Assembly (NCBI GenBank): GCA_902593735.1
Contig: CACJJL010000003.1
Span: forward strand, 62,001 to 126,000
From: an uncultured SAR116 cluster alpha proteobacterium
GTDB taxonomy: Bacteria > Pseudomonadota > Alphaproteobacteria > Puniceispirillales > Marisalimonadaceae
Direction of reading: 5' to 3'
Length of the DNA: 64,000 nucleotides
The position numbers and the translations under genes are program-made. Of the stretch, positions 53,513-64,000 are shown one piece after another (the first letter of the stretch is position 1; every line of letters starts with the position of its first letter). Below the pieces are notes generated by a model. That model worked only from the letters and a program-made list of their open reading frames with translations, was not told where the DNA came from and did not search any database.

Positions 53513-54390
53513 TTAGAAATTTGACAAGGAAATATTCTTTCTGTTTTACAAAACTCACAGATAACTTTCACGTTTCCATTTTTGTCTGCAATTTCTTTTA
53601 ATTCTCTTTTGCTTAAATTCTTAACAACAAACTTAATCTTTTCTTCTGAACACCTGCATTGATCTCGGATAATTATTTCCTCATACACTGTGATTTCAAG
53701 CTCATTGAATAATCTATAAAGAATTTCTTCTGATTTAAGGTTCGTTGATAAAAACTCTTCTTTTCCTAATGTTGATAAAAAATTTAATGAATTTTGCCAA
53801 ATTTCTTCATTGCTTTCCTTGTCAAAGCTACTTTTAACAGGCAATTTTTGTAACATTATAAGTCCTGCAGAAAATAAATTTTTTCTATTGCTTATATTGA
53901 TGTCATAATAATTGAAGGTAAGAAATTTAGTTTCTAATTGTTCAGAATTATTAAAATAGAGCTCTGTTATTTTAGACATGTTTTGTTTTTCAAGAGAAAC
54001 AATTCCTTGATATCTTTTAGAATATTTTCCCTGGTCTAGGGTGAAGGATACGTGTCCTGAACCCATCAAAGAATTTAAGTTACTCTCTACACTTTTAAAA
54101 CGTGCGTTTAAACCGACATAACCCCTAAGAAACCCATCACTTGTTATGTCAGAAAATAAAGTGTGAACGTCTCCTGTACCTTTAGCTTGAATAGTAAAAA
54201 CACCATTATGCTTCATTCTAGACCCTAAACATGCAGTAATGGTGAGTGTGTCTGCAAATAAACTTTCGACATTTGTCGGGTATTGATGGCGCTTTACTAT
54301 TTCAGAAACAACGGTTTGGAGTCTTACTATATTACCTCTAATACTATTGTTACCTAGTTGGAATGGAATTACGTGATTATTCAAAGTCAT
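53509..54390 (-). CDS. hslO: Hsp33 redox-regulated chaperone
   Basis: C-terminal zinc cysteines CRCSEEK...VICEFCKTERIF; Hsp33 fold sequence. Confidence 0.92.
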   Translation of the reverse strand: MTLNNHVIPFQLGNNSIRGNIVRLQTVVSEIVKRHQYPTNVESLFADTLTITACLGSRMKHNGVFTIQAKGTGDVHTLFSDITSDGFLRGYVGLNARFKSVESNLNSLMGSGHVSFTLDQGKYSKRYQGIVSLEKQNMSKITELYFNNSEQLETKFLTFNYYDINISNRKNLFSAGLIMLQKLPVKSSFDKESNEEIWQNSLNFLSTLGKEEFLSTNLKSEEILYRLFNELEITVYEEIIIRDQCRCSEEKIKFVVKNLSKRELKEIADKNGNVKVICEFCKTERIFPCQISN

Positions 54391-54415
54391 TTTAGAAATA
54401 TATGTTACTCAAATT

Positions 54416-55303
54416 TTATTTAAGACAAAATTGCATGATTGCTTTTTGTGCATGCAATCTATTTTCAGCTTCGTCAAATATAACAGATTGAATTCCTTCT
54501 AGCACTTCAGAACTTACCTCTTTATTTCTGTAAGCGGGTAGACAATGCATAAAGATCGCATTCTTATCTGCTAATTCCATTATTTTTTTATTTACTTGAA
54601 ATGGTATGAATTGATCTTCAGGGAATGGGCTTTTATCACCCATTGATCTCCATGTATCAGTTATAATACAGTTAGCACCTTCTGCAGCTTCTTGAGGATC
54701 ATTTGTAATAGAAATATTATTATTTCTTTCAATAGCCCATGATATTGTTTTCGCATCTGGTTTTACTCCCTCTGGACATGCTATATTTAATTCAAAATTT
54801 AGTAACCCAGAAGCCTCTATCCAGCTTTGTAAAACGTTATTACAATCACCAAACCAAGTAATTTTTTTATTTTCAAAATCTTTTAGATGTTCTTTTATAG
54901 TAATTAAATCGGCTACAACTTGGCAAGGATGACTAAAGTCTGTAAGAGCGTTAATTACAGGAATCTTAGATATATTTGCATACTTTATTAACTGATCATG
55001 ACCAAAGCATCTAATAATCACCATGTCGGCATATCGTTCTAGAACTCTAGCAGTATCCTCTACAGTCTCTCTTTCGCCTAACTGCATTTCTTTTTCATTT
55101 AAAAGATAACTATTTCCACCTAATTGATTTATTCCTACTTCAAAAGATATTCGAGTCCTTAAAGAAGGTTTTTCAAAAATAAGAACAACATTTTTATCCT
55201 TCATAAATGGAACGCAATTATTGTTTTTCCATTTTAAAGACAATGAAATTAAATCAATAAGTTGATCTTTATTTAGATCCTTTAAATCAATAAAATGAGT
55301 CAT
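54416..55303 (-). CDS. argF: Ornithine carbamoyltransferase
   Basis: FEKPSLRTRISFEVGINQLGG, DFSHPCQVVADLITI, MHCLPAYRNKEVS. Confidence 0.96.
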   Translation of the reverse strand: MTHFIDLKDLNKDQLIDLISLSLKWKNNNCVPFMKDKNVVLIFEKPSLRTRISFEVGINQLGGNSYLLNEKEMQLGERETVEDTARVLERYADMVIIRCFGHDQLIKYANISKIPVINALTDFSHPCQVVADLITIKEHLKDFENKKITWFGDCNNVLQSWIEASGLLNFELNIACPEGVKPDAKTISWAIERNNNISITNDPQEAAEGANCIITDTWRSMGDKSPFPEDQFIPFQVNKKIMELADKNAIFMHCLPAYRNKEVSSEVLEGIQSVIFDEAENRLHAQKAIMQFCLK

Positions 55304-55309
55304 AATATT

Positions 55310-56506
55310 TTAGTTTTTTTTAATTTTCTTAATAACTTCACTTAAAATTTCAAAAGCTTGGTCTATTTCTTCTCTAGAAGTATTTAGTGGAGGAAGTAAT
55401 CTAATAGTATTTTCTGCAGCACCTACTAGCAACAAACCTTTTTCTCTTGCAATATTACCAAAATCAGCTGCGACTACATTTTCTGTTAATTGAAAGCCCC
55501 TTAACATTCCTGAGCCTTTTTTACATAATATTAGTGGAGATAACTTGTCGTCATTATTTATTAGACCATCCATTTTATTATCAAAGTAAATAATATTTTC
55601 TCTTAAGCTTTTGAGAAAATCATCCTCTAATAGAAGATCCAAAACAGCATTGGCAGATCGCATAGCTAAGGGATTACCTCCAAATGTACTGCCATGAGTA
55701 CCTGGTATCATAGTATCACCTACTTTGGCTTTTGCCATAACTGCTCCTACTGGGAACCCCCCTCCAAGACCCTTTGCTAAAGCTACTATGTCTGGTTCAA
55801 TGTTTTCTTGTTGATAAGCAAAAAGGGTCCCTGACCTACCCATTCCGATTTGAACTTCATCTGAAATCAACAAAGATCCATTTTCATTGGCAATATCTTG
55901 CAGTAATTTAAGGTAGCCTGTAGGAGCTTTTCTGGCACCACCTTCTCCTTGAACTGGTTCTACTAAAATAGCCGCAACATGTTTACCTATTTTATTTTTT
56001 AAACTTTCAATGTCTCCCCATTCGACATGTGTAAAGCCTTGAGCAGATGGTCCGAAACCTTCTCTAAATAATGGTCTATCATTTGCAGCCAACATTGCTA
56101 AAGTACGGCCATGAAAAGCTCCGGTAGCACAAATAATTTCTGTCCTATCTTTTTCACCGTTTGCCCATGCAAACCTTCTAGCAACTTTTACAGCTCCTTC
56201 AGTTGCTTCAGCACCAGAATTACAAAAGAAAACTCTATCTGTACATGAATTTTCTACAAGTTTTTCTGCAACTGTTTCTTGTTCAGGGATTCTGTAAAGA
56301 TTAGATGTATGCCATAATTTCGAGGCTTGATCTTTTAAAGCCTCCACCAACTTTGGATGACAATGTCCAAATGCATTTACAGCAATACCACTTGCATAAT
56401 CTAAATATTTTTTTCCATCCTCTGAGAATAAATAACTACCTTCACCATGAGTAAAGGCTATGTCAATTCTTCCATATGTTGTCATTATAGATGGGCTTAT
56501 AGTCAT
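55310..56506 (-). CDS. argD: Acetylornithine aminotransferase
   Basis: PLP class III: LLISDEVQIGMGRSGTLFAYQ, VALAKGLGGGFPVGA, HGSTFGGNPLA. Confidence 0.94.
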   Translation of the reverse strand: MTISPSIMTTYGRIDIAFTHGEGSYLFSEDGKKYLDYASGIAVNAFGHCHPKLVEALKDQASKLWHTSNLYRIPEQETVAEKLVENSCTDRVFFCNSGAEATEGAVKVARRFAWANGEKDRTEIICATGAFHGRTLAMLAANDRPLFREGFGPSAQGFTHVEWGDIESLKNKIGKHVAAILVEPVQGEGGARKAPTGYLKLLQDIANENGSLLISDEVQIGMGRSGTLFAYQQENIEPDIVALAKGLGGGFPVGAVMAKAKVGDTMIPGTHGSTFGGNPLAMRSANAVLDLLLEDDFLKSLRENIIYFDNKMDGLINNDDKLSPLILCKKGSGMLRGFQLTENVVAADFGNIAREKGLLLVGAAENTIRLLPPLNTSREEIDQAFEILSEVIKKIKKN

Positions 56507-56570
56507 ACTAAAACTTTCATAATTTTATAAGAATATACAATAATAATTAAAAAGAAATAAATAAGAAATT

Positions 56571-57719
56571 TTAAATAAAATGCTTAGCTAATTTTAGACC
56601 TTGAGCTTGATAATTATTTGAGCTTCCAGACTCACCGTACAGGATACTTGGCACATTTGCCATTGGTTCATAAACAAGTCTACACACTGTTTGGTCTTGT
56701 TCTATTAAAAAGGGCACATCATGAGATCTTACCTCCAAAACTGCTTTAGTTTTAAAAGCGCCAAGTTCTGTCAAACCAAATCCTGGATCAAAAAACCCAG
56801 CATAATGAGCTCTAAATTCTCCAACTTTGGTATCATAAGCTCTCATCTCTGCAGCATAGTTTGATGGAACAGAAACGTATTCTTTACTTGCTAAAATGTA
56901 GAATGCATCTGGACTAAGTATTAAACTTCCTTGATTTTTTTTATCATGATAATCATCACTTTGGTACAGAAGATCTTCTACAGTAATTTTTTCCCAGAAC
57001 AATTCACGTTTATAATAGTTTGGTTTATCAATATCAATCAGCATAGAATGTTTTCTCGCTTTGTAGCCAATCAAACCATTTTTACCAATTAAGTCTACAG
57101 ATAGAGGAACACCATTTTTTATTTTATCAAGGAGGTTGATATTATCTTGATTTCTAACCAATCCAACATGTTCTTGCAATATTTCCATTTCTTTATCTGA
57201 AGTAAATGATTGTCCTCTTCTTAATCTTAATTGGTTAAGTCGGGAACCTGTTCTTACTAGAACAGAAAATGTCCTTGGAGATATTTCTGCATATAATGGT
57301 CCCTGATAACCAGCTGGGACTTCTTCAAATTCCATTGCACCATCAACAATTAATCTTGTAAAAACGTCAAGTCTTCCAGTAGAACTTTTTGGATTTGCAA
57401 TCCCTGTTAAATTATCAGTCAAATTAACATTCTCTAACAACTTTACGATATACACACAACCACATTCTAAAACAGCACCATCTAACAGACTAAATTCGTG
57501 CATCGCCAGATCTTTTAATCTAGTAGATACTTTATTTCCCTTACCTGGCAGAAAAGAAGCTGGCACTCTCCATGCTTTTATACCCAATCTTAAATCTATA
57601 GAGGCTGGTTGGATTAAATCTTTTTCAATGCCATTTTCACTAGTAATTACGTTTTTATGGATCAATTCTAAAATTTCTTGATTTGATAAAACACCTGCAA
57701 TTTTTTGAATTTTATTCAT
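56571..57719 (-). CDS. 2'-deoxycytidine 5'-triphosphate deaminase (long form)
   Basis: IQPASIDLRLGIKAWRVP, GIANPKSSTGRLDVFTRLI, FRAHYAGFFDPGFG. Confidence 0.9.
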   Translation of the reverse strand: MNKIQKIAGVLSNQEILELIHKNVITSENGIEKDLIQPASIDLRLGIKAWRVPASFLPGKGNKVSTRLKDLAMHEFSLLDGAVLECGCVYIVKLLENVNLTDNLTGIANPKSSTGRLDVFTRLIVDGAMEFEEVPAGYQGPLYAEISPRTFSVLVRTGSRLNQLRLRRGQSFTSDKEMEILQEHVGLVRNQDNINLLDKIKNGVPLSVDLIGKNGLIGYKARKHSMLIDIDKPNYYKRELFWEKITVEDLLYQSDDYHDKKNQGSLILSPDAFYILASKEYVSVPSNYAAEMRAYDTKVGEFRAHYAGFFDPGFGLTELGAFKTKAVLEVRSHDVPFLIEQDQTVCRLVYEPMANVPSILYGESGSSNNYQAQGLKLAKHFI

Positions 57720-57741
57720 TCTTGATTTCCGAAATTTTTTA

Positions 57742-58551
57742 CTAAGACCTAAGTCTATAACCTGTTTTTAGTATATACCAAGCAAGTATACTTAGTGCAA
57801 AATTACAACAAAGTAAAACTGAACTTCCCAATATAGGAGATGCATCACTTAATCCTATAAAACTAAATCTTAGCCCATCAATAGCATAAAAAATAGGATT
57901 ACAATAAGCTAAAATTTTTAAAGATTCAGGAAGTCTTTCTATTGAATAAAAAGTCCCAGATAAAAATGCTAGTGGTTGAATTACAAAATTTGAAATTATT
58001 GATAATTGATCGAATTTTTGAGCCCAAATACCTGCAATCATCCCAATTATGGCTAATGTTATACCCCCTTGAATTAAATACAAAATCATCCAAACGAAAT
58101 GTTCTGGGAAATCTATAATTCCTAGAATCCATAGCAATAAAAAAGAAGCTGTAAAAACAAACAACCCCCTTGTAACACCAGCTAAAATATGAGCAATTAA
58201 GATTTCTATTGGCCCTAAAGGAGCCATTAATAGGTCAACTATAGATCCCTGGACTTTTGCAGTCATAAAAGCTGAAGAAACATTTGCAAAAGAATTTTGG
58301 ATCACACTCATCATAATTAATCCTGGAACTAAAAACGATATATACGGGATCTGATGAAAACCAGCGTTTCTATCAATCGCAATTGAGAATACAATTACAA
58401 AAAGTAGAGTAGTTACCATGGGAGCTGTAATAGTTTGCAAGAAAACATTCGTAAACCTCTTTACTTCCTTAATGTATAAAGTTAATAAACCAGTCCAATT
58501 TACCGTACCAATTTCTCTTTTAACACCAAGTTTAAAATTTTTATTTTTCAA
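57742..58551 (-). CDS. ABC-2 type transporter permease
   Basis: GLLTLYIKEVKRFTNVFLQTITAPMVTTLLFVIVF; PLAFLSGTFYSIERLPESLKILAYCNPIFYAIDGLR. Confidence 0.9.
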   Translation of the reverse strand: MKNKNFKLGVKREIGTVNWTGLLTLYIKEVKRFTNVFLQTITAPMVTTLLFVIVFSIAIDRNAGFHQIPYISFLVPGLIMMSVIQNSFANVSSAFMTAKVQGSIVDLLMAPLGPIEILIAHILAGVTRGLFVFTASFLLLWILGIIDFPEHFVWMILYLIQGGITLAIIGMIAGIWAQKFDQLSIISNFVIQPLAFLSGTFYSIERLPESLKILAYCNPIFYAIDGLRFSFIGLSDASPILGSSVLLCCNFALSILAWYILKTGYRLRS

Positions 58552-58632
58552 AAATTTTTCTCCAGTAATATAAATATTTATAATTTTTATAATCTATATA
58601 TATTAATTAGTAATTATATTAAGTTAAGATAA

Positions 58633-59205
58633 ATGAATTTTTGGATGAATGAAGAAGAAAAAATAATTAAGAAAATGAGAAGATCTGCAATGTCTTATTT
58701 GGCTCGATATGAGGTTTCAGTTCACCAATTTGAAAACACAATGAAACGAAAACTATCTAATTTAAAAGCTGATTCAAATGACTTAGATAAGATTAAAATA
58801 ATAAGAAATTTAAAAAATGAGATGATATTATCCAAATTCATTGATGATAAGCGTTTTGCTGAGACAAAAATTCGTTCACTAAGACGTCAAGGGGGGTCAG
58901 AAAGATTTATTTATGCAAAATTAAATGAAAAAGGAATATCAAACGATATAATTAAACGTGCTATTAATACAGTAGATGAAGGCCATCAAAACCCAGAAAT
59001 GGTCGCTGCAATAAATTTTATTAAGAAAAAAAATATAGGAATATATTATAAAAAAAATTTAGAAAATAAAATTGATGAATTCGAATTAAAAAAAAAATGG
59101 TATGGAGCTCTCTCAAGAAGAGGTTTCTCATTAGATATTGTTAAAAAGGTTTTTGAAATTAAAGATATTGAAAGAGCTGATTTAATTTTAGAAGATAATC
59201 TATAA
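58633..59205 (+). CDS. recX: RecX family regulatory protein
   Basis: LARYEVSVHQFENTMKRKL, FIDDKRFAETKIRSLRRQGGSERFIYAKLNEKGIS. Confidence 0.85.
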   Translation: MNFWMNEEEKIIKKMRRSAMSYLARYEVSVHQFENTMKRKLSNLKADSNDLDKIKIIRNLKNEMILSKFIDDKRFAETKIRSLRRQGGSERFIYAKLNEKGISNDIIKRAINTVDEGHQNPEMVAAINFIKKKNIGIYYKKNLENKIDEFELKKKWYGALSRRGFSLDIVKKVFEIKDIERADLILEDNL

Positions 59206-59225
59206 AAATATAAAAGGATTTGAAA

Positions 59226-61166
59226 ATGACTAATAAGGATTTATATGTACCATCCTCTGACATAATTAAAAATTCTCATGCAAATAAAGCTGAATATGAA
59301 AAAATGTATGAAGAATCTATTACTTCTCCTGAAAAATTTTGGGAAAAACATGGTAAAAGAATTGACTGGATGAAGCCCTACACAAAAATTAGGGATGTGT
59401 CCTATAATAAAGAAGATCTTCATATTAGATGGTATGAGGATGGAACACTTAACGCTAGTTATAATTGTTTAGACAGACATCTAGAAACCAGAGGTAATAA
59501 CACAGCAATTATTTGGGAAGGTGACGACCCAAATGAATCCAAACATATTAGCTATAATGAACTTCATGAACAGGTATGTAAATTTTCAAATGTATTATTA
59601 AATGCTGGTGCAAAAAAAGGTGATCGAATTACTATCTACATGCCAATGATCCCAGAAGCAACAGTTGCAATGTTAGCATGTACTAGAATAGGAGCTATTC
59701 ATTCAGTAGTCTTTGGTGGTTTTTCTCCAGATGCACTAGCTGGAAGAATTGAGGATTGTAATTCAACAATTATTATTACTGCGGATGAGGGTATTAGAGG
59801 TGGGAAAATAATACCTTTAAAATCAAATACTGATGAGGCTGTTTCAAAAGCTAAAATGTGTAAAACAACAATTGTTGTTAAACGAACAGGAGCTGAAATT
59901 AATTGGATTGACAGCCAAGATATTTGGTATCATGAAGAAATGGAAAAGGCATCAGCTAATTGTCCACCCGCTGAAATAAATGCTGAAGATCCAATGTTCA
60001 TATTATACACCTCAGGATCCACAGGGAAACCCAAAGGAGTTCTTCATACAACCGGTGGATATATGGTTTATGCTTCAATGACACATCATTATGTTTTTGA
60101 TTATCAGGAGAATGAAATTTATTGGTGTACTGCTGATGTAGGCTGGGTAACAGGACATTCTTATATAGTTTATGGGCCATTATCAAATGGCGCTACTACA
60201 TTAATGTTTGAGGGTGTACCAAACTACCCCACTGTAAGTAGATTCTGGGAAATAGTGGATAAACATAAAGTTAATGTATTCTACACTGCTCCTACAGCAA
60301 TAAGAGCATTGATGGCTGAAGGCAGTGAACCAGTAAAAAAAACAAAACGAGACAGCTTAAGAATTTTAGGTAGTGTTGGAGAACCAATTAATCCAGAAGC
60401 ATGGAATTGGTATAACAATGTTGTTGGTGATGGAAGGTGTCCGGTAGTTGACACTTGGTGGCAAACTGAAACTGGAGGGATATTAATCACTCCTTTACCA
60501 GGAGCCACTGATACAAAACCAGGTTCTGCCACAAAACCTTTTTTTGGAATATTGCCAGTCATTGTTGACAGTGAGAACAAAGAATTAACTGGAGCCACTG
60601 AAGGAAATCTATGTATTAATATGTCTTGGCCAGGTCAAATGAGGACAGTGTTTGGTGACCACCAACGTTTTATAGATACATATTTTTCAACTTTTCCCGG
60701 AAGATACTTTTCTGGTGACGGATGTAGAAGAGATGAAGACGGATATTATTGGATAACAGGAAGAGTTGATGATGTAATAAATGTATCTGGTCACAGGATG
60801 GGTACAGCAGAAGTTGAGTCTGCTCTTGTAGCTCACATAAATGTAGCTGAAGCAGCAGTTGTTGGTTACCCGCATGAAATTAAGGGTCAAGGCATTTATG
60901 CCTACGTTACTGTGAATATTGGCGTAAAAACATCAGAAGAATTATTGAAAGAATTAAAACAATGGGTAAGGAAAGAAATAGGCCCCATTGCTACACCAGA
61001 TTTAATTCAATTTGCACCAGGTCTTCCTAAAACAAGGTCAGGTAAAATAATGAGACGAATATTAAGAAAAATAGCTGCAAATGAACATGAAGAGTTAGGT
61101 GACGTATCAACATTAGCTGATCCACAAGTTGTTCAAAATTTAGTGCAAAACAGAAAAAACACTTAA
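59226..61166 (+). CDS. acs: Acetyl-CoA synthetase
   Basis: [60 protein letters not shown]. Confidence 0.95.
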   Translation: MTNKDLYVPSSDIIKNSHANKAEYEKMYEESITSPEKFWEKHGKRIDWMKPYTKIRDVSYNKEDLHIRWYEDGTLNASYNCLDRHLETRGNNTAIIWEGDDPNESKHISYNELHEQVCKFSNVLLNAGAKKGDRITIYMPMIPEATVAMLACTRIGAIHSVVFGGFSPDALAGRIEDCNSTIIITADEGIRGGKIIPLKSNTDEAVSKAKMCKTTIVVKRTGAEINWIDSQDIWYHEEMEKASANCPPAEINAEDPMFILYTSGSTGKPKGVLHTTGGYMVYASMTHHYVFDYQENEIYWCTADVGWVTGHSYIVYGPLSNGATTLMFEGVPNYPTVSRFWEIVDKHKVNVFYTAPTAIRALMAEGSEPVKKTKRDSLRILGSVGEPINPEAWNWYNNVVGDGRCPVVDTWWQTETGGILITPLPGATDTKPGSATKPFFGILPVIVDSENKELTGATEGNLCINMSWPGQMRTVFGDHQRFIDTYFSTFPGRYFSGDGCRRDEDGYYWITGRVDDVINVSGHRMGTAEVESALVAHINVAEAAVVGYPHEIKGQGIYAYVTVNIGVKTSEELLKELKQWVRKEIGPIATPDLIQFAPGLPKTRSGKIMRRILRKIAANEHEELGDVSTLADPQVVQNLVQNRKNT

Positions 61167-61843
61167 ATATCTTTTAGCTTTGCAACATAATTTATACCAA
61201 ACTTTATTAAAATTGGAAGAATAGCTACTAACATAAAACTTACTATAAGAGTAAATGACATAATGTCATTAATGTTATTAACTTTCGAAATTTCTGAGCC
61301 AGCATTTACATAAATTACTGTTGCAGGAAGCATTCCTAATTGACTGATATAGTAAAACCTAAAAAGCGAAATAGGTAACACTCCCATAATTAAATTTATT
61401 AATACAAACGAGATAGTAGGTATTAATCTAAGACTTAAAAGATAATAAATACCATTTTTGCTAAATTTATTGTCTATAATAACTTTTGTTTTTTCAAACT
61501 TATTATTAATAAAATCTTTTAAAAGATACCTCGATAATAGAAAACAAATACATGCCCCAACCGTAGATGCAAAGGAAACTATAATTACACCCTCAATAAC
61601 TCCAAACAAGGCTCCAGCGGCAATTGTCAAAATAGTAGGAACAACAGGGAAAGACAAGCCTGAAAATAAAACATATAAAGTAAAAAATGAAATCCTTGAT
61701 ATATAAACTTCTTCACTAACCCATGTTTTCAGAAATGTAATATGTTCCTTTAATTTATCTAAATTGAAAACCTCTTGTAGATATATGTAAGAAATTAAAA
61801 AAGTACTAATTAAAATAAAAATTAATAGTGCGGGTCTTCTCAT
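61163..61843 (-). CDS. TVP38/TMEM64 (VTT domain) membrane protein
   Basis: [53 protein letters not shown]. Confidence 0.88.
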   Translation of the reverse strand: MRRPALLIFILISTFLISYIYLQEVFNLDKLKEHITFLKTWVSEEVYISRISFFTLYVLFSGLSFPVVPTILTIAAGALFGVIEGVIIVSFASTVGACICFLLSRYLLKDFINNKFEKTKVIIDNKFSKNGIYYLLSLRLIPTISFVLINLIMGVLPISLFRFYYISQLGMLPATVIYVNAGSEISKVNNINDIMSFTLIVSFMLVAILPILIKFGINYVAKLKDI

Positions 61844-61849
61844 TATGAG

Positions 61850-62587
61850 TTAAACACCCCAAATCCTATCGGCAAATTCTGGATAAAATTCTGAAACCAT
61901 ATAGGAAATCTTATTTCTTAATATATCTATACGAGTTTTATTTGGGATAGACATTTTTGTTATTTTATCATCAACGTCAAATTTAAATCCTGTAAGTTTA
62001 ATGATATTTTCTAAGCTTTCATTATTATGAATTTTTAAAAGACAGAAACGTTTCTTTTGTTTGTTAAATTTGAATAGAGCTCTATTAGTTAATAGAAATT
62101 TTGGTCCTCCAGGTCTGTAGATATTTTCGTCAGAAAATCCAGGCGCAGAAATAAAGTCTACCTTATCGACTAAAGTTCTTGGTGAATGTTCTTCTCTAAA
62201 TAAAATAATTTGTGGAACTACGAAATACATCAAAGCAGACCCAAATGAACCTGGAAATCTTTTTTCTATTTTTTCATAACTACCAGTGCCTACTAAATTA
62301 ATATTAGCTTCACCATCAATTTGAACACCTCCTAGAAAGAAAGTATCTATTCTGCCTTGAGCAGCACAATCAAAAAGTTCTCTAGCACCATCAGTAAAAT
62401 TGTTATATTTGTTTGAATGTAATATTGTAACTCTTAATCTATTGTTTTGAAGTTTAGATTCTTCTTTTACCAACAGAGCTGCTGCACCAGGAATTGGCGA
62501 TGCAGCACCTACAGCTATATGCTTGTCATTTACCAGTAAATCAGCTAATTCACTTATTAATAACTCTTCTCTTTTAAGTTCAATCAA
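61850..62587 (-). CDS. CoA-transferase-like subunit B (IpdB/GctB-like)
   Basis: ELADLLVNDKHIAVGAASPIPGAAALL, FFLGGVQIDGEANINLVG, FISAPGFS; paired with subunit A. Confidence 0.8.
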   Translation of the reverse strand: MIELKREELLISELADLLVNDKHIAVGAASPIPGAAALLVKEESKLQNNRLRVTILHSNKYNNFTDGARELFDCAAQGRIDTFFLGGVQIDGEANINLVGTGSYEKIEKRFPGSFGSALMYFVVPQIILFREEHSPRTLVDKVDFISAPGFSDENIYRPGGPKFLLTNRALFKFNKQKKRFCLLKIHNNESLENIIKLTGFKFDVDDKITKMSIPNKTRIDILRNKISYMVSEFYPEFADRIWGV

Positions 62588-62603
62588 AAAATTAAACCTT
62601 CAA

Positions 62604-63425
62604 TTAAGTAAATAAGTAATTTTTCATGTAATCCTCAAAGCCTTTTTGTGTCTTTGCAGCAATAGAGTACTTTTTGATTTCATCATTATCTTGACCATAA
62701 ACACCAGGTAACGCACAAGGCCACGCTCCATTTTCAACAACCGATATTCCATCAACATATAATGCTGGCAAACAGGTTGCAGCAGATAATTCGTTATCAA
62801 AAAAATCAATATCCAGAATTTTTTCAGTTGTCACAAATACTTTTTTTGAGGCATGTGAAAGAGTTGCTAATTCCCGTCTTCTCCCAATTTGAATATTTCC
62901 ATTTTTATCCACACAAGGTGCATGAAATATTAATACATCCAACTGGACTGCAGGAAGTAACAAAATTGGCTCATTCTTGTGACCTGAACATTTCATAGGA
63001 TTTTCAATTACTTGCCAATCTTTTCTATATTTATGTATGTCAGAGCCAATTACCCCTCTAAGAGGCATAAATGGAACAGATTTTTCAGTAGCTTGGAGTT
63101 GCGCGTGCAATGCTGGACATGTGGAGTCTTTTATTAATATATGACCTGCTTCAACAGCTTCTGAAAATCTAGGTGCCAAACCAAATTCACCCAAAGTTAC
63201 GGCCGCTGCTTCAATCTCAGAAACACATCCGCTCCCAATTAACATATCACCTTGTATAGTGGTCAAAGGAAGGCAGTATAGTTTTAAGTCCTTTACACCT
63301 TTTTTTATTAGTTCTTTTGTGAACATCATTGGAACTCCAGAATAGTCTGCTGGAATACCAATCAAATCTCCATCTTTAACTTCATCAACAATTTCTAAGA
63401 GAGATAATTCATCAAATTGTTTCAT
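62604..63425 (-). CDS. CoA-transferase-like subunit A (IpdA/GctA-like)
   Basis: DGDLIGIPADYSGVPMMFTKELIKKGVKDLKLYCLPLTTIQGDMLIGSGCVSEIEAAAVTLGEFG, LDVLIFHAPCVDKNGNIQIG. Confidence 0.8.
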   Translation of the reverse strand: MKQFDELSLLEIVDEVKDGDLIGIPADYSGVPMMFTKELIKKGVKDLKLYCLPLTTIQGDMLIGSGCVSEIEAAAVTLGEFGLAPRFSEAVEAGHILIKDSTCPALHAQLQATEKSVPFMPLRGVIGSDIHKYRKDWQVIENPMKCSGHKNEPILLLPAVQLDVLIFHAPCVDKNGNIQIGRRRELATLSHASKKVFVTTEKILDIDFFDNELSAATCLPALYVDGISVVENGAWPCALPGVYGQDNDEIKKYSIAAKTQKGFEDYMKNYLFT

Positions 63426-63456
63426 TATATATTCTCCCTTATTTAAAATATAATGT

Positions 63457-63957
63457 TTAATATGAGCTCTTCTGACCCTTATTATACTTCATTATTGATT
63501 CTTTTAACATTTTTTCTTCTTTACACCCAAGAAAACATATTTTTTTGAGTTTTTTTAGATTAGCTTCGGCTTTTTTCAAATTTCCTTGAGTAAGAAACAT
63601 TTCTCCTTGATATTCAAGAGCACCCTTGTGCTTTGGAGAAATTTTAAGAGCTTTATCATAATATTGGGCAGCTTTATCAAGATTACCCATTTTTCTATAT
63701 GAGAACCCTAGATAATTATATATGTCTGCATCTTTTTTATTGGTTTTTTCAGCCTTAAGAAGATTATCTATAGCGGCTTCATATGATTTTTTATTAATTA
63801 ATTTAACCGCTTTATAGTAATAATTTGATTTAACATCCATCTTTTTACTGTCATCTCCACCTCCTCCAGCAGCAAAGGAGGATACCACTAGTAATTGACT
63901 TATAGAAATTATTGTAAAAAATTTTATGAATTTTTTGAAAAAGTTTTGATAAAACAT
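63457..63957 (-). CDS. Secreted TPR-repeat protein
   Basis: Signal peptide; AKTNKKDADIYNYLGFSYRKMGNLDKAAQYYDKALKISPKHKGALEYQGEMFLTQGNLKKAEANL. Confidence 0.85.
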   Translation of the reverse strand: MFYQNFFKKFIKFFTIISISQLLVVSSFAAGGGGDDSKKMDVKSNYYYKAVKLINKKSYEAAIDNLLKAEKTNKKDADIYNYLGFSYRKMGNLDKAAQYYDKALKISPKHKGALEYQGEMFLTQGNLKKAEANLKKLKKICFLGCKEEKMLKESIMKYNKGQKSSY

Positions 63958-64000
63958 TAGTGCTCCATTTAATTTAAGAAATATAGCCTTATATATAAAC

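Noticed and set aside
57742-58551. ABC-2 permease as part of a polysaccharide or toxin export system
   Set aside because: No ATPase or biosynthetic genes adjacent; nothing supports a specific system.
1-64000. CRISPR array, prophage, rRNA operon, insertion sequence
   Set aside because: No regularly spaced repeats, phage structural genes, rRNA-like sequence or transposase ORFs seen.

Overview
AT-rich window that reads like a marine, alphaproteobacteria-like chromosome (taxonomy is inferred from gene content only). Left part: 3' portion of acnB running off the edge, then a sulfur-oxidation locus (fccAB diverging from acnB; soxS-like/soxY/Z/C/D/B on the minus strand) with no soxA or soxX. Next comes a decayed coxG-like gene, then a roughly 4.5 kb island-like segment between a partial copy of a tRNA-Leu 3' end (9834-9886) and an intact tRNA-Leu(CAA) (14311-14395). 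The island carries a visibly more GC-rich amino-acid-type ABC transporter plus an amidohydrolase. The rest is mostly housekeeping and central metabolism: DsbB, COQ7, MoaA, a decayed MFS transporter, PssA/Psd, BioY, XdhC/MobA-like, BipA, an RND pump, PckA, RlmN, ArgG, a propionyl-CoA/methylmalonyl-CoA module, FolE, TrkH, Hsp33, ArgF/ArgD, dCTP deaminase, RecX, Acs, and a CoA-transferase-like pair. No CRISPR array, prophage or clear defence system was seen. The best leads are the tRNA-Leu island, the Sox locus without SoxAX, two pseudogenes missed by the ORF track, a secreted triple-repeat orphan protein, and pccB lacking a canonical start codon.
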